DNA from: Rhipidocladum racemiflorum
Lineage: Eukaryota > Streptophyta > Magnoliopsida > Poales > Poaceae
DNA length: 64,000 nucleotides
Assembly (NCBI GenBank): GCA_036346355.1
Contig: CM070570.1
Coordinates: 4,906,649-4,970,648 of the forward strand
Direction of reading: 5' to 3'
This document shows, one piece after another, positions 32,833-44,910 of the stretch. Below the pieces are notes generated by a model, which saw only the letters and a program-made list of their open reading frames with translations, was not told the origin of the DNA and did no database searches. Made by a program: the position numbers and the translations under genes. Each line of letters begins with the position of its first letter. Position 1 is the first letter of the stretch.

Positions 32833-33393
32833 TGTGGGATGTCAGAGACAGGGGTCCCGCAAGAGGGGCCTACACGGCCCGGGCCGGCGGAATAAAGCAA
32901 AGCCCGGAAAGCACAGCGGGCCCGTGGAGACCTTCGACTTGCTCCCCAAGACAACTCTGATCCTTCAAGGAAGCTTCGCGCCCATTCCTAACAACCGCCG
33001 AGGAACGAAGCATGCGATCGACACCGCGGAACACTGCGGATGTCGGGAACGACAAGGGCGGCGTGGGTCGGAGAAAGCATAACCACCTCTCGGGACGTAG
33101 AGCGTGAAGGCGGATAAGGACAAGGGAGTCGTCAGGCCACCATGTTCGAGGGCCGGTGGCGCCCGGCTATCATGTATTCTTCCCCAGTATATAAGGAGGA
33201 GGGAGAAACAAGAAAAAGGAGGACACACACGATATATCCAAGAACACGGACTAGAGTATTATCTCCTCCGAGAGAGCCCGAACACATCTAAAGCAGATTG
33301 CCCCGCATCTGTGTTACCATCAAGCTCGGATCCGCACAAATCCCCTAGAATCACAAATCTTATTGTGGCCCGAAAGCAGATGAAATCTCGGCA
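32833..33393 (+). repeat. 5' LTR of nested Tat gypsy
   Basis: It begins TGTGGGATGTC and ends TCTCGGCA. A TATATAA box is at 33188-33194. The sequence GTTAGCGCGCCAGTAGGGG directly after it resembles the GGCGCGCCAGGTAGGGG primer-site region of grass Tat elements. Confidence 0.85.
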
Positions 33394-34399
33394 GTTAGCG
33401 CGCCAGTAGGGGCTTGTGTCAAGATCTTCGTCAAGCTTGATGGTTGCGGCAGCGAAGTCTCGATCTTCTTCGGGCAGTCTTCCGTTTGGGCTTGACCTTC
33501 ATCTCCAACGACCTCCTAAGCCTTTCTCTCTCTAAGGGAACTGCGCTCTGGTGAGGTTTCGGCGATCCATCGTCACGACTTCGCGCGATCGGAAGGTCCC
33601 CCTCTCGTACCCTAAAGTGCACCGAGTGGGGATCGAAGACCCGTTCGGTAGCGCGGAGTCGCTCGAGGACGCCGAGGCACGAAGGGTGGGGTTCTCAGCC
33701 GTAAGCCACTCGGCACCCAGGCGCCTAGGTTTATCTTCTCGAGACTCTACCCACCTCGTGGCCGAGTCGAAGAAAGCCTAGAGAGCTGCTGGAATTTCCG
33801 TGAGAGTCCGTATGTCCCGAAGGCTCGCGAGGCGGTCGCAGCGGCGTAACCCGACACCTCGATCGCCGCCGATTTGGAAGGAGGCCGGTAGGCGAGCACG
33901 GCGCGAGCGGCGTACTCTCGAGGCCGCGGTGTCAATGAAGACATTACGAAGCCAAGATGGGGAGACGGTGTTTACCGCTGCACTTCACGAATATCGTCGC
34001 CACCAAGACACTCCTGGATACCACGACCCCCATCTTTGAGGCGGATGATCGATTGCCCGATCATGGCCCAAGTAAAGGCCATGGTAGGCGGCAGCTATCC
34101 GGCATGCCCAAAGCGACCGGTAGGCGAAGGAGCATCCGCGTGGTCGGCGAGACCAGGCGACCAATGGCCGGTCGAGTCGGGAAGCCCGCCCAGACACATC
34201 ATGTTCTACCTCGGAGGCGACTTGCGACCACGGCATCGGTAGTGACCTCTGTTCGAGACCTCGGCGCGGCGCGCGGCCAGAAAGGGAGGAACAAGCGATC
34301 AAGCCGGCGAATATGAGCGCTACGGCATCCTTATAGCGCGAAGTCGCTGGCAAAGCGCGATCCCCTCGCGTCGATCACCTCGGGGTATCCGAGTCATCG

Positions 34400-37300
34400 A
34401 AGGGGTTCGTCGTTTACACCCTCACCCAAAGTGGTTTGGCCTGATGGATTTAATCCTAAAGGCATCGCTGATTCGGCAGTGAGAGAGGACCGAGGCTTAG
34501 CTACAAGTATACGCTCACAGCGATCAATGGCCAGAGATCAGAAAGTAATGGCAAACTACTTGCCGGTTACCTCTCGCCCTGGCCCAGCGTGGCTCACGGA
34601 CTTCAGCGAACTCTATAGATTCTCGGGAGATCTGTGTGAGCAGTTCATCTCAAATTTCTAAGGCACTTACGGCGCCAGGCACCCTTGGGGACCTATGCGA
34701 CTACACCAAAGGAGGAACGAATCCTCAGGGAGTTAGTCAGCGCTTCATGAACAGGGAAAAGCACGTTCGGGGCGTCCAGATGCGATTGTGATAGCTTGCC
34801 TTCGAAAAGGAGTCGGCCGACCCGACCTCATCAAGAAGATGTCGGAAGCCACCCACGTCGGTCAGGAGCTGTTAAGCGCCCTAGCGGACGTTACGCCCGA
34901 CCTCGAGGCTGCGGTGGAGCAGCGTGATGAGGGCAAGGATCGATCTGAACTCCCCTCGGCGGAAAGAAAAGCGCCAAGGCGAAGCGGTGGTGGCGGTCAT
35001 TGCACCAACTCATCCTCGCTCTCAAAGAGGATGGATATGATAAGGTTATGAACTCACCTGCCCTTTCCATCAGAAGGAGGCATGTGAAGGGCTTCACCCT
35101 AAAGAGGTTCGCCATGAGAGCAAGAGCGGTGGACAAGGTCAGAGTGGTCACCGTGCAAACCGCCTCTCCCTGGCGAGGAAGACTATCGGGAAGTCGACCT
35201 CGAGCTTAACTACATATTCGGGAGTTCGGCGCATATGAGTCAAGCGGAAGCAAAGCTCGCCGCCGGGACATACGTGCGATGAGTAGGAGACCCTCGATAT
35301 GTCCGGTGGTCGAGTCGCAATAACTACGGCGCGGATCACCAGATCGCGTCCCATTCCCGTGATACGTGGTCTTGGCCGGGTTGTCCGCGACATCAAGCTC
35401 AAAGGGTGTTGATTGACGGTGGGAGTAGGCTCAACGTCCTCGCCATTGAAGACGCACTTTCGATGATATGGGGATCCGCTCGACCTCAAACGCGGTCGTC
35501 GCCTTTTCATGGAGTGATACTCCTGAACGTCGGCGATACCACTCGGACAAATCACTCTACGATCCGCGTTCGGCTCAAGGGACAACTACTGGGGTGAGGC
35601 CTTAGCCGAGGTGGCGACTTCGCGGCGACATATCACGCCATCTTGGGGAGACAGGCCAAGTTCATGGCGGTGCCCTCTGGCGTATCGATCTGAAAATGCC
35701 GGGTCAGAGTGGTATTATCACTCTACGGCGATGTTAGCGATCTTTCTCTTCGCGAGGAGAGTCGCGAAATGGCCGAGTCTCACGAGCTCGGCGGGTCGGA
35801 AAGAGATTCAAGAGGCGGATTCGACAAAGCGGGCGATATCCTACCCATGGCCGCGTGAACTCGGATCGGCCAGGAAGGCACCAAAGGATTCTCCTCGGCC
35901 GTCGATCCGGCGTTGAGCCGTCGATCGGGACAAGGCTCGGGGATGAATAGGAAAACGACGCTCGTCACCTTTCTGCGAGCAAACCAAGGCGTCTTTGCCT
36001 GGAAGGCCGTCGGAGCATGCACGGGGGTCCCAGGAGGTGATCGAGCACGCCGCTGAATGTAAACCAATCCGCCAGGCCCGTCAAGCAAAGAGTTCTGACA
36101 GTTCGCTCAAGATCGTCGAAGCCATCAGAGAGAGATCACAAAGCGCTAGCGCGAGTTTCATCAAAGAAGTGTATCATCCCGATCGGATTGGCGAACCTGT
36201 ACTAAATCGCCCGAAGAAGAATAAAAATTTGGCGCATGTGTTACAGAGCCTCAACAAGGCTTGTCAGAAAGATCCCTTTGGTCTCCCTCGTATTGATCGG
36301 GTGGTAGACTCCCTTTCTTCGGATCTCGGCTACTCGACTTTACGGACACCTATTCGCTATCATCAAATTCGGCCGAGGAAGGAAAATGAGAAGACTTCGT
36401 TTATCACTCCATTAGAGACATATTGCTATATCACCATGCCGTTCGGGCTCCAAGAATGCCTATAGCGCAGTACCCGGCCCAGATGCGTGTGTTTCACCAT
36501 CGGCTTGGCGCAATGTGGAAGCTTATGTGGATGATGTGGTAGTTAAAGCCTTAGACACGAGATAGCCTTACCTCAGACCTTTGGCCAGGCGTTCGCAAGT
36601 CTAAGGGCGTTCGGATGAGGCTAAACCCGAAATGTGTTTTCGAGTCTCTTAGGGAAACTACTCGGGTTCATCGCCTCCCATCGTGGGATCGAGCCGAACA
36701 GAAGAAAATTGGAGCCATCATGAAAATGACCCCGCCTACCGGCCAAAAAGGAGGTCCAAAAGCTCACCGGATGCATGGTAGCGCTTGGCAAGTTTATCTC
36801 ACGGTTGGGAGTCAGGGGATGCCTTTCTTCAAGCTCCTTAAGAAGCAAGATCGCTTTGATTGGGCGAGAGGCGGCCAGGCCTTCGAGGAACTCAAGGTGT
36901 TTCTCTCCACTCCCATCTTAGTCTCGCCCAGGCGCCAGGTGAACCTCTTACTGCTCTACATAGCGGCAACATCTCATGTAGTAAGTGCCGTGATAGTTGT
37001 GGAGCGGGAGAATCTGACACTTCGGCGTGCGCGCCTTGATTTATTTTGTCGGTAATCTTGGTGAATCCAAGACAAGATATCCTCAAATCCGAGAAGGCTC
37101 TTGTGCGCCATTTTGATCTCGTCGCGGGTGCAAGCATTATTTCCAAGGACATTCGATTTCGGTAGTCACTTCTTTCCCGTGGGAGAGGTCCTCATGTCGG
37201 GAAGCTCTTTGGAAGAATTTCAAAGTGGGCGGCAGAGCTTGGAGCTTTCGACATCTCGTTCAAGCCAGCGCCGGCCGTCAAGTCCAGGCTTTGGTGACTT

Positions 37301-39010
37301 CACGGCGAGTGGGCCGAATCGGACTCCACTGCGGAAGAAGAGCGAGAATATTGGGTCATGCACTTGACGGATCTCTCATGCTTGGGGGGAGCGGGGCGGG
37401 AATCCCTCATATCTCGCCTAAGGGCGAAAGGTTGAAGTATGTCCTTCAGATTCACTTCCGGCCTCAAACAATGCCCGCAGTCTGAGGCCCTCATCCATGG
37501 GCTTAAATATCGCCACATCACTCCGAATCCGGCCAATTTGGCGGTTGGCGACTCGTTGGTGGTGAATCAAATCTGAAGATGGTCGATGCGTGGATCAGGC
37601 TATGTGACATCTTTGCCGCCAAGTCCGAGTGGAAGGCAAGTTTGTGATGCAGGCCGGTTCATGTCCTCCTTAATAATGAGCGGCCAGACGAGTGGCTAAG
37701 ATGGGAGCCACTCAGGCGGATGTCCCAAGTGATATCTTGGTGACAGGATCTTCCACGAGCCAACCGTTACAAAGCGGCAAAAAGCCAGCGAGGTCTGGGC
37801 AGGGTCTGCTCATCGATCCAGGCCCCGGACTACCCCGTACCTTGATTACCTCTGAAGGACAAACTCCCAGGAAGCCACCACTGCGAGGAAGCGCGTCTCG
37901 ACAAGCCAAAATCCTACGTGGTGGTGGGCGACGTAAACTCTTCCGAAAAAGTGCCTCGGGTGTCCTCAGGCCGGTGCATTGGGACAAGTGGGAAGAGGCT
38001 GCTCCAAGAAATCCATTCGGGGATGTGTGGCCATCAGCGGCATCAAGCGCCTTGGTTGGGAAAGCCTACCGACAGGGAGTTTCTTCGGCCAGCGATAGCG
38101 GATGCCAAGGAGATAGTTCGAACTGCGAGTGCCAATTCTATGCAAACCAGACACACTTGCCGAAGCGCGAGGAGCTACAGACTATACCCATTTCTTGGCC
38201 TTCGCGATCCGGGGGCTCGACTTAGTGGGCCCGCTCAAGAAGGCTCAAAGCGGTTTCACACTCTTCGTGGCCATTGACAAGTTCACCAAGTGGATCGAGA
38301 AGCCAAGCCGGTCGTCACTATCACCGATTAAGGCCAAGGAGTTCTTCCAGGATATTGTGGTCGGTCGAAGAGTGCCCAACCGGGATCATCACGGACAAGC
38401 GGCACCCAATTCGAGTGAAGAATTCCAAGAATGGTGCGAAGGCGTCGGGATCAAGATCTCGCTTCGCCTCGTTAGCTCACCCACGAAGAAGCAATGGGGC
38501 AGGGTTAGCGAGCTAGCAGTGCAGTCCTCCAAGGCCTCAAGGCGGGATCTTCGGCGCCTCAAACCATCTGTTTGCTCGATGGGTGAAGGAGCTACACGTC
38601 GGTACTGCACGGGACTCAGAACCACTCAGTAGCGGCCAAGCGGCCAAACCCCTTTTCTGGTCTATGGCGAGCGATTCTGGCTTAAGCCCGTGGGATTCGA
38701 ATCCCGAGGGTTCGAATTACAACGGCCGTCAGGGAAGCCGAATGGTGGAGCTTGATCAACTCGAGGAGGCTCGAACGTTGCCGCCCTCCATCGGCTAAGT
38801 ACCTCCGAGGGACTTGGCGCTACCACTCGCAACGTCAGAGTAGAACCTTTTGAGGAAGGAGATCTGGTCCTAAGGAGGAACCGGAAAAGCGAGCACAAGC
38901 TCTCTCAATTTGGGAAGGTCCGTTACATTGCGCGAAGACAATCCGGCCGGTGCTTATCATTTCTCAGATGAGAAGGCGGCGAGGTTAGCGAATACTTGGA
39001 GCAGCCAGAA
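34400..39010 (+). pseudogene. Gag-pol remnant of Tat gypsy, heavily frameshifted
   Basis: Family blocks appear in several frames. Gag: SMARDQKVMANYLPVTSR, DLCEQFISNF and GVGRPDLIKKMSEATHV (34530-34860). Protease: LIDGGSRLNVL with the DGGS active site (about 35410). Reverse transcriptase: PFGLPRIDRVVDS, YHQIRPRKENEKTSFITP, YCYITMPFGL (36270-36460) and AYVDDVVVKA with the YVDD catalytic pair (36521-36550). Integrase: zinc-finger end CECQFYANQTHLP (38130), then LVGPLKKAQSGFTLFVAIDK and EFQEWCEGVGIKI (38220-38460). Adjacent blocks switch frame every 50-200 bp through small indels, so no protein can be made as given. Confidence 0.88.
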
Positions 39011-40600
39011 CAACTCGCCGCTTCTACGCATGAGTTATGTATCACTCTTACACATTAAGTAAAATGGTGGTCGTCTTATTTTACAAGTTACGTGCAATGC
39101 TGGCCCCGAGTGGTCATTACGCGGTGTGGTGCCTAACCTGGTCGTGCCAATATAGAGTGCACGGAAATAACAAGCGCGATGAGCACAAAGCCTCGGTTTA
39201 CACCAGTAGCGCTGCAACGGGTACAAAGCACTAACCACTGGGGCGCAATTCGCAGCACGAGAATCTAGCAGATCGCGATCGCGAATTTCTAACCGTCAAA
39301 AGCTCGAGCAGCGCCTCGTTGTTAGCCTTTGGAGCAGCAGAAGCTAGAATAAGTTGATCGGGCGGAACCACTAAACTCCTGATTAAACATGATGTACAAT
39401 TTGGATAAAATTCGCATTGCATTAAAGTAATGTTAATAATTTACATTCTTGACTTTCTTTTTCTTTTCGAGCGCTAAAAAAAAACTCTTTGGTCTTGCTG
39501 CTGGTGCTCTTGGTGCTCTGCTGGTGTGGTGCTCTTTGGTGCTCTGCCGATCGGTGCTTGATCTGGTCTTGCTAGTCTTGTGTTTCTTTGGGAGGCCGGG
39601 GCGAGATCGTTGAGGTTAGGCGCGACCCACGCTGACCCAAAGCGCGAGAATCTCGTCCTCAACCACCCACAAGGGGATAAGCCGACGAGGTCCTGACGGC
39701 AAGGTCGTCGCGGCAATCGCGACCAACCATCTCGAGGATGATCTCGGCCACCTCAGTGGGGTGCCCGGCGACCTCTCGACAAGGTAACCACGGCGGCGGC
39801 CCCTCGCCGCTCCTTCCTCCCTCCTCCGCCTCCGGTGTGGCAAAGTCGAGGTCTTCCCAAGACTCGCCTCCTGAGTTAATGCAACATCCCGAAGAATCAT
39901 TGGCGAAACAATGCGCGTGAGGACCAACGAACCTCCGTATTAGACATGGAAGGAAGCGGAAGAGAAAGAAGAAGGATAAGGCAAGAAGAAGCGAGCGATC
40001 GCTCATTAAGCGGTGGCGCCCCATTTATAAACCACCCCAGCCTGAAATCAGCGTCTCAAAAGGCAATCAAAGCGCACCACCTCACAATCAATGAAGCGCG
40101 AAAACAAAGCGTGGCACGGTCTGAGAAGAAGATCGGCGCATTGAACAAAATCAAGGAGAATTTCACCGACACGTGTCGTGGCGAGTTCAAGCTCGTTCGG
40201 CTTTCTCAAGCTTAATTATACCAAATTAAAGCGCCAAAAGCCGAGGGGCTGGAGAGCTAGCAAGCGATGCAAGCACGAGGACTAAACCACTTTCGGCCAG
40301 TGGCCTAGCGTAAGTCGGCGGCTCGAGAGCTGCACGCCCTGACCTCTCGGAAAAGCGTCTGCAGGGCAAGAAAGCCACGGGCCAAGGCCCTGGCGTTTGG
40401 AAGCCATACGGTCGGTGAAACTCACCAGGAAAAGGCGCAGCGGGATCCAAAGGCTACGGGCCTATATTCAGTCTGAAGACCACGTGGAAGACAATATAGG
40501 CAAATCATATTGAAGTAAGAAGACACTGATATTTCAAACAAGGAGGCGCAGCACTTCGTCAAGGCCCACAATCAAGTCAATTCTAGATTCTCCAACAAGG
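39011..40600. other. Tat gypsy spacer between pol and the antisense ORF
   Basis: No gene is supported. A GGTGCTCTT-like short tandem repeat lies at about 39495-39560, and the rest is GC-rich sequence without a recognisable domain. Confidence 0.45.
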
Positions 40601-40609
40601 CTGCGATGC

Positions 40610-42975
40610 ACGGACACCTCTTCGAGGAGCGTTGGCCTTGTCTTCATCATGAGCAAAACCTTCTTTCCACGGCCTTGAGGTCAACTCTGGATAATGAGAC
40701 TTGACCACCGCCAATGCCTGGTTCGCACTCATTGCTGCCGGACTCTTTGGCGTAAGCTCACGATCTTGTCGGCTCCTCCCGAGAGAAAGTGGAAGCGACA
40801 TCGTCCCCTGGCGGCGTGACTCCTTCCAATCGCAGAAGGTGCGGGGCGGCTCGCGAGCGACCTGATTCGATCCGACCTGACCGGCGGCCATCTTCTCCTT
40901 GCACTCTGCAAACAAAGTCAAACGGCCATCAAGAGCACACCCGGCAAGTATGTTCAACCCAAGTCAAATAAATTTACCCTTGATTCCAGCATCCTTTCCA
41001 AGGCGACTCGAGCTTCGAGGCGGAGTTCTCTGAAGCCTCGATCGGACCTCACGGCTCGGCAGCGGTGGTCGCGTCGAAACACGAGTGTCATCATCTCTCG
41101 AGCCATCCAAAAAGACATCAAAGGCAATCAGAGGAGAATCTCACCTTGAGCATATGCTCAAGCTTAGTCTTCTCCTCCGGGATCATCATACACTCGCCCT
41201 GAAGCTTAGTGGACTTCTTTCCATCTGTCATGATCTGTTGAGCTTGTCATGCCGCTCGCTCCTTGAGCTTCGGGAGCACCTTCAGGAGAAAACCGCGACC
41301 TTTGCTCGAGCTCCCCCATGTCTAGGTAGCAGGCGAGAATCTGAGGAGAAGTCGAGCGGCAGATTGAAGACAAGAAGCTCACCACGAGCGTGCTACACCC
41401 GACGGTGAGCTCATAAAGCTTCCGTCCGGCCGCTCTCTCCATCTCGTCGTCCTCTTCCATCCCTTTCGATCGGAACCCCCTTCCCACCATACGGTCAGGT
41501 CGGGGCCGGCCCGAGGCCAAAGCGGCGGGTGGCTCTCGAGGCACTTCCTCCACTCCGGGAGACGGTGCCGGGTCGATCTCGTCGGCAGACGGACCACCGG
41601 ATGGATTCGGCCGTTGGGCTACGGCGCCGATGTGGCTCGCCCGGCGGTCGGCGACGGCGACCTAGCCTCACTTTGAGGCTCCTTTTAGAGACCTCCGCCG
41701 GGACATCAGTAGTAGGAGTCTGCATCGACAAAGAAAACACCTCAAAGACAGGCGGTAACAAAAGACAAGGATCGCCCAAAAAGAATACCTTTTGGATTTC
41801 TTGAATTTCATCCCAGGTCTCATCAGAGACCACTCGGAGGAAGTTAAGCGCTGCGGCCGCTACAGGGCGAAGGTGTGGCCGCGGCTGCGATCCGGGTGCA
41901 CCAGGTCGAAGGCGGTGGCCGAAAGCCGTGACCTCCTCGCCGACTCCAGCTCGTCGGCAGAGGTGTCGACCACTAACCGCTTTGGCGTGTCTCGGTAGAG
42001 AGGCCGACAACAGCGGGCGTCGAGAAAAGGAAGGACGCGTTCTGAAAAGGAACGTCGCACCCTGTTTGAGATCACACATCGATCAAAGAAATCATGGAGC
42101 GACCTTTCGAGAGAATAGTGCACTCACGAGGAGGGAGGCCTCGCCGTCGAAAATTTATGAGGCGGCCCATTGGTGATTATTGTGCCAGGCGACTAAGAGA
42201 TCAACTACCGTCTTGCGGCGCCTCCATCGGCAGGGCTACGTCAGGCTCGCGTGGGGTCGAGGCCGTGTATTGGAACCCCAAAATGGACTCTCTCCTTCAA
42301 GGGCTGCACTCGCTTCACAAAGCGATCGCGATCCGGGACCGTCGGCCCTCGGTTCTTCAGATCGTCAATCAATGCGAAGCTTCGAGGATTCGCCTAAACC
42401 TCCTCGTCAGGGCGTCGCTCCAAAGATCGGAAGCTTTAGAACCTGTAGGCAAGGGGCGAGAGAAAGGATCAACATTGGCACAATAGAACCACTCCAGCTT
42501 CCAACCTTTGAGGAGGAGGTCTTGAGAGGAGCGACAAAATCTTGCTTCTTGAGCCCTCCAGCGGTTGGGCCGAGCGCCCCAACGACGTTAGGGAGCGGCG
42601 GTTCGGATATGAGGCTTCAAAGAAGAAGAGGCAGAAACAAATCCAAATGAGGGCGTATCCCAAGATCGCCTCAGAGTCGACGAAGATGGCAATATGAAGA
42701 ATCGAGTTGGGGTTCAAATTGATCAACTTCGATTCGTAGAAGTGGAGGAGCCCGGAAGAAGGCGGCTCCCGAGGAATGCTAAGTCCCCGCGGAAGAAGGA
42801 CTCAAACACCACAATCTCATTCTCTAGAGGTGTGGGGTAAGGGTCACCTTGGCGAAGGGCGAGTGAGAGATCAACTCGCGGAGGGAGGGGCCCGGCGGCG
42901 ACCATCCCCTCAAAGCGGGACGTCGTCGTGATGGAAGTCTCACCCTCTGCCGTCAGTCGGGCGCTACCCTCTCAG
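40610..42975 (-). pseudogene. Antisense extra ORF of nested Tat gypsy (Transposase_28-like)
   Basis: On the minus strand a start region near 42905 gives DPYPTPLENEIVVFESFFRG and, in the next frame, LINLNPNSILHIAIFVDSEA (to about 42640). This parallels the domain at 8976. The far end reads NQALAVVKSHYPELTS and EGFAHDEDKAN (about 40730-40640), matching VLAIVKSLYPRVDLEAIKEGF in the other element. The middle is broken by indels. It lies opposite to gag-pol between pol and the 3' LTR. Function unknown. Confidence 0.75.
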
Positions 42976-43508
42976 ATGTGAAGAAGAAGACATTCACGAA
43001 GAAGAAGACACAGTGGGAAGAACTGCCGCAAGCCAAGGGCGCGAAACCGAGAACCCTAAATCGCCAAGGGAGGTTTGAAGGTTTCGGTAGTAGTGGGGAA
43101 GGTGCAAGGAGGCCGTTGCTCCAACAAGGTCCTTCCGAGGCTTATAAGAAATGGCCCCAATTTCCACCTTACGGTGGGAAGAAGCGAGAGCCCTCTGTTC
43201 AGTCTCGGGCCGGATCGGGGCACGCCCATGGGCCAATAGTGTGTCGCGCAAAGCGGCCGGAGTGTCAAACACAGTCCAAAGTTTGGGATAAAGTCGCTGT
43301 GAGGCTGACGCCTCGAGCCGCCACGGAAGCTTAGGGCTGGGCACTTTCCCGAACATCCTCAGGCAGCAAGACACCCATAATTTAGGGTCAATTGTCGGGT
43401 CATTGTCTCAATCTGCGATTGGGTGTCGCGAGGATCTACAACCAACACGGTCTTGAGAATGCGCCCATGAGGGTCTGATCTGCAAGTGTGCAACACAGAG
43501 CATTACTC

Positions 43509-44235
43509 TGTATGACCAAGGTATGCCCCATGAAAGTCGGTAGCGGCAATGGCCGAGTTCTGCGCGCCAAGCATGCGAAGCAGCGAGTACGCCCGAGCCA
43601 AAAGACCAAGGTATGCCCCATGAGGGTCGGTACCGAAGCGACAATGATTCTTGCGCCGCATCATGTGGTAGCGGGTACCACTCGACCCACGAGCCAAAAA
43701 GACCAAAATCTCGCCCATGAGGTCACGAAGCGACAAGCCGGTTCTGTCGTGCACAGAGCGCGGTACCACTCGACCCGCAGGCAAAAAAGACCAAGGTACG
43801 CCCCATGAGTCGGTAGAGCGACAAGCGATTGAGTGCCGTAAGCGAAGCGCGGGTACCACTTTCGACGCAGCCAAAAAGACCATGTCTACGCCCCGTGAGT
43901 CGGTAAGCGACAAGCCGGGTTGGTGCAAATGCGGTAGCGGGTACCACTTTCGACCACGAGCCAAAAAGACCAAGTGCGCCCATGAGGTCGGTAGAGCGAC
44001 AAGCCGGTTCTAGTGCATCGTAAGCGGTAGCGCGGTACCACTCGACCTGAGCCAAAAGACCAAGTACGCCCCATGAGGTCGTAGGCGACAAGCCGAGTTG
44101 GAGTACCGGCAATCGTGAGCGGGTACCACTCGACCACTGAGCCAAAAAGACCAAGGTCGCCATGGTCGGTAGAAGCGACAAGCGATTCTGGCCTGCCGTA
44201 AATGGCAGGTAGCGTGGTACCACTTTCGATCCTGA
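43509..44235. repeat. Tandem array, about 90-bp unit, eight copies
   Basis: The core GAGCCAAAAAGACCAAGG, then CGCCCCATGAGG, GTCGGTAGAGCGACAAGCC and GGGTACCACTCGACC, recurs at intervals of about 85-95 bp: near 43511, 43605, 43700, 43785, 43873, 43964, 44056 and 44143. Copies differ mainly by small indels. It sits between the antisense ORF and the 3' LTR. Confidence 0.88.
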
Positions 44236-44345
44236 AGCTAACCAACCACGGTGGCTTCACACTACAAGTTCTTTATGATCTCTCTCGCATAATCCTCATG
44301 ACGAGGTAAGGGGCGGAAAGTCGATCCTAAAGCACTTGGGGCAAC

Positions 44346-44910
44346 TGTGGGATGTCGAGACAGGAGTCACTTAAGAGGGCCTACACCGGCTGGGCCCGAC
44401 AGCGGAATAGAAAGCCCAAAGCCGGAAGCACCACGAGCGGGCCCGGGGAGACCGACTTGCTCCCAAGACAACTCTGATCCTTCAAGGAAGCTTAGCGCCA
44501 GCCTCTAACAACCTCGCCAGAACGAAGCATCGCGATCGACATCGCCCGCAACTGCGGATCTTTGGAATCCGACAAGGCGGCGGCGTGGAGTCGGAGAAAG
44601 CATAACCACCTCTCGGGCGTAGGCGTGAAGCGGATAAGGACAAGGGCAGTCGTCCGGGCCACCATGTTCGGGCAGGTGGCGCCCGACTATCATGTATTCT
44701 TCCCCGGTATATAAGGGAGGAGGAGAAACAAGAAAAGGAGGACACACACGATATATCCAAGAACACAGGACTAGGGTATTATCTCCTCCGAGAGAGCCCG
44801 AACCTGTCTAAAACAGATTGCCCCCGCATCCTGTGTTACCATCAAGCTCAGATCCCGCACAAATCCCCTAGAATCACAAATCTTATTGCCGGCGAAACAG
44901 ATCGTCGACA
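44346..44910 (+). repeat. 3' LTR of nested Tat gypsy
   Basis: It begins TGTGGGATGTCGAGACAGG right after GCACTTGGGGCAAC and ends ATCGTCGACA. A TATATAA box is at 44708-44714. Confidence 0.85.

Larger units (their letters stand above)
32833..44910 (+). mobile_element. Tat-lineage gypsy LTR retrotransposon, 12.1 kb, nested in CACTA
   Basis: LTRs are at 32833-33393 and 44346-44910. In order the interior shows a GCGCGCCAG primer-site-like region after the 5' LTR, gag, protease, reverse transcriptase, RNase H and integrase remnants (+), an antisense ORF (-), tandem repeats, a purine-rich tract and the 3' LTR. The two LTRs differ by many one- to four-base indels concentrated in GC-rich stretches, while AT-rich stretches are identical. 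A 5-bp target-site duplication could not be confirmed (GTCGG left, GGTTT right). Confidence 0.88.

Noticed and set aside
43509..44235. Regular repeats resembling a CRISPR array
   Set aside because: The whole 90-bp unit is repeated with no unique spacers, and it sits inside a plant LTR retrotransposon.
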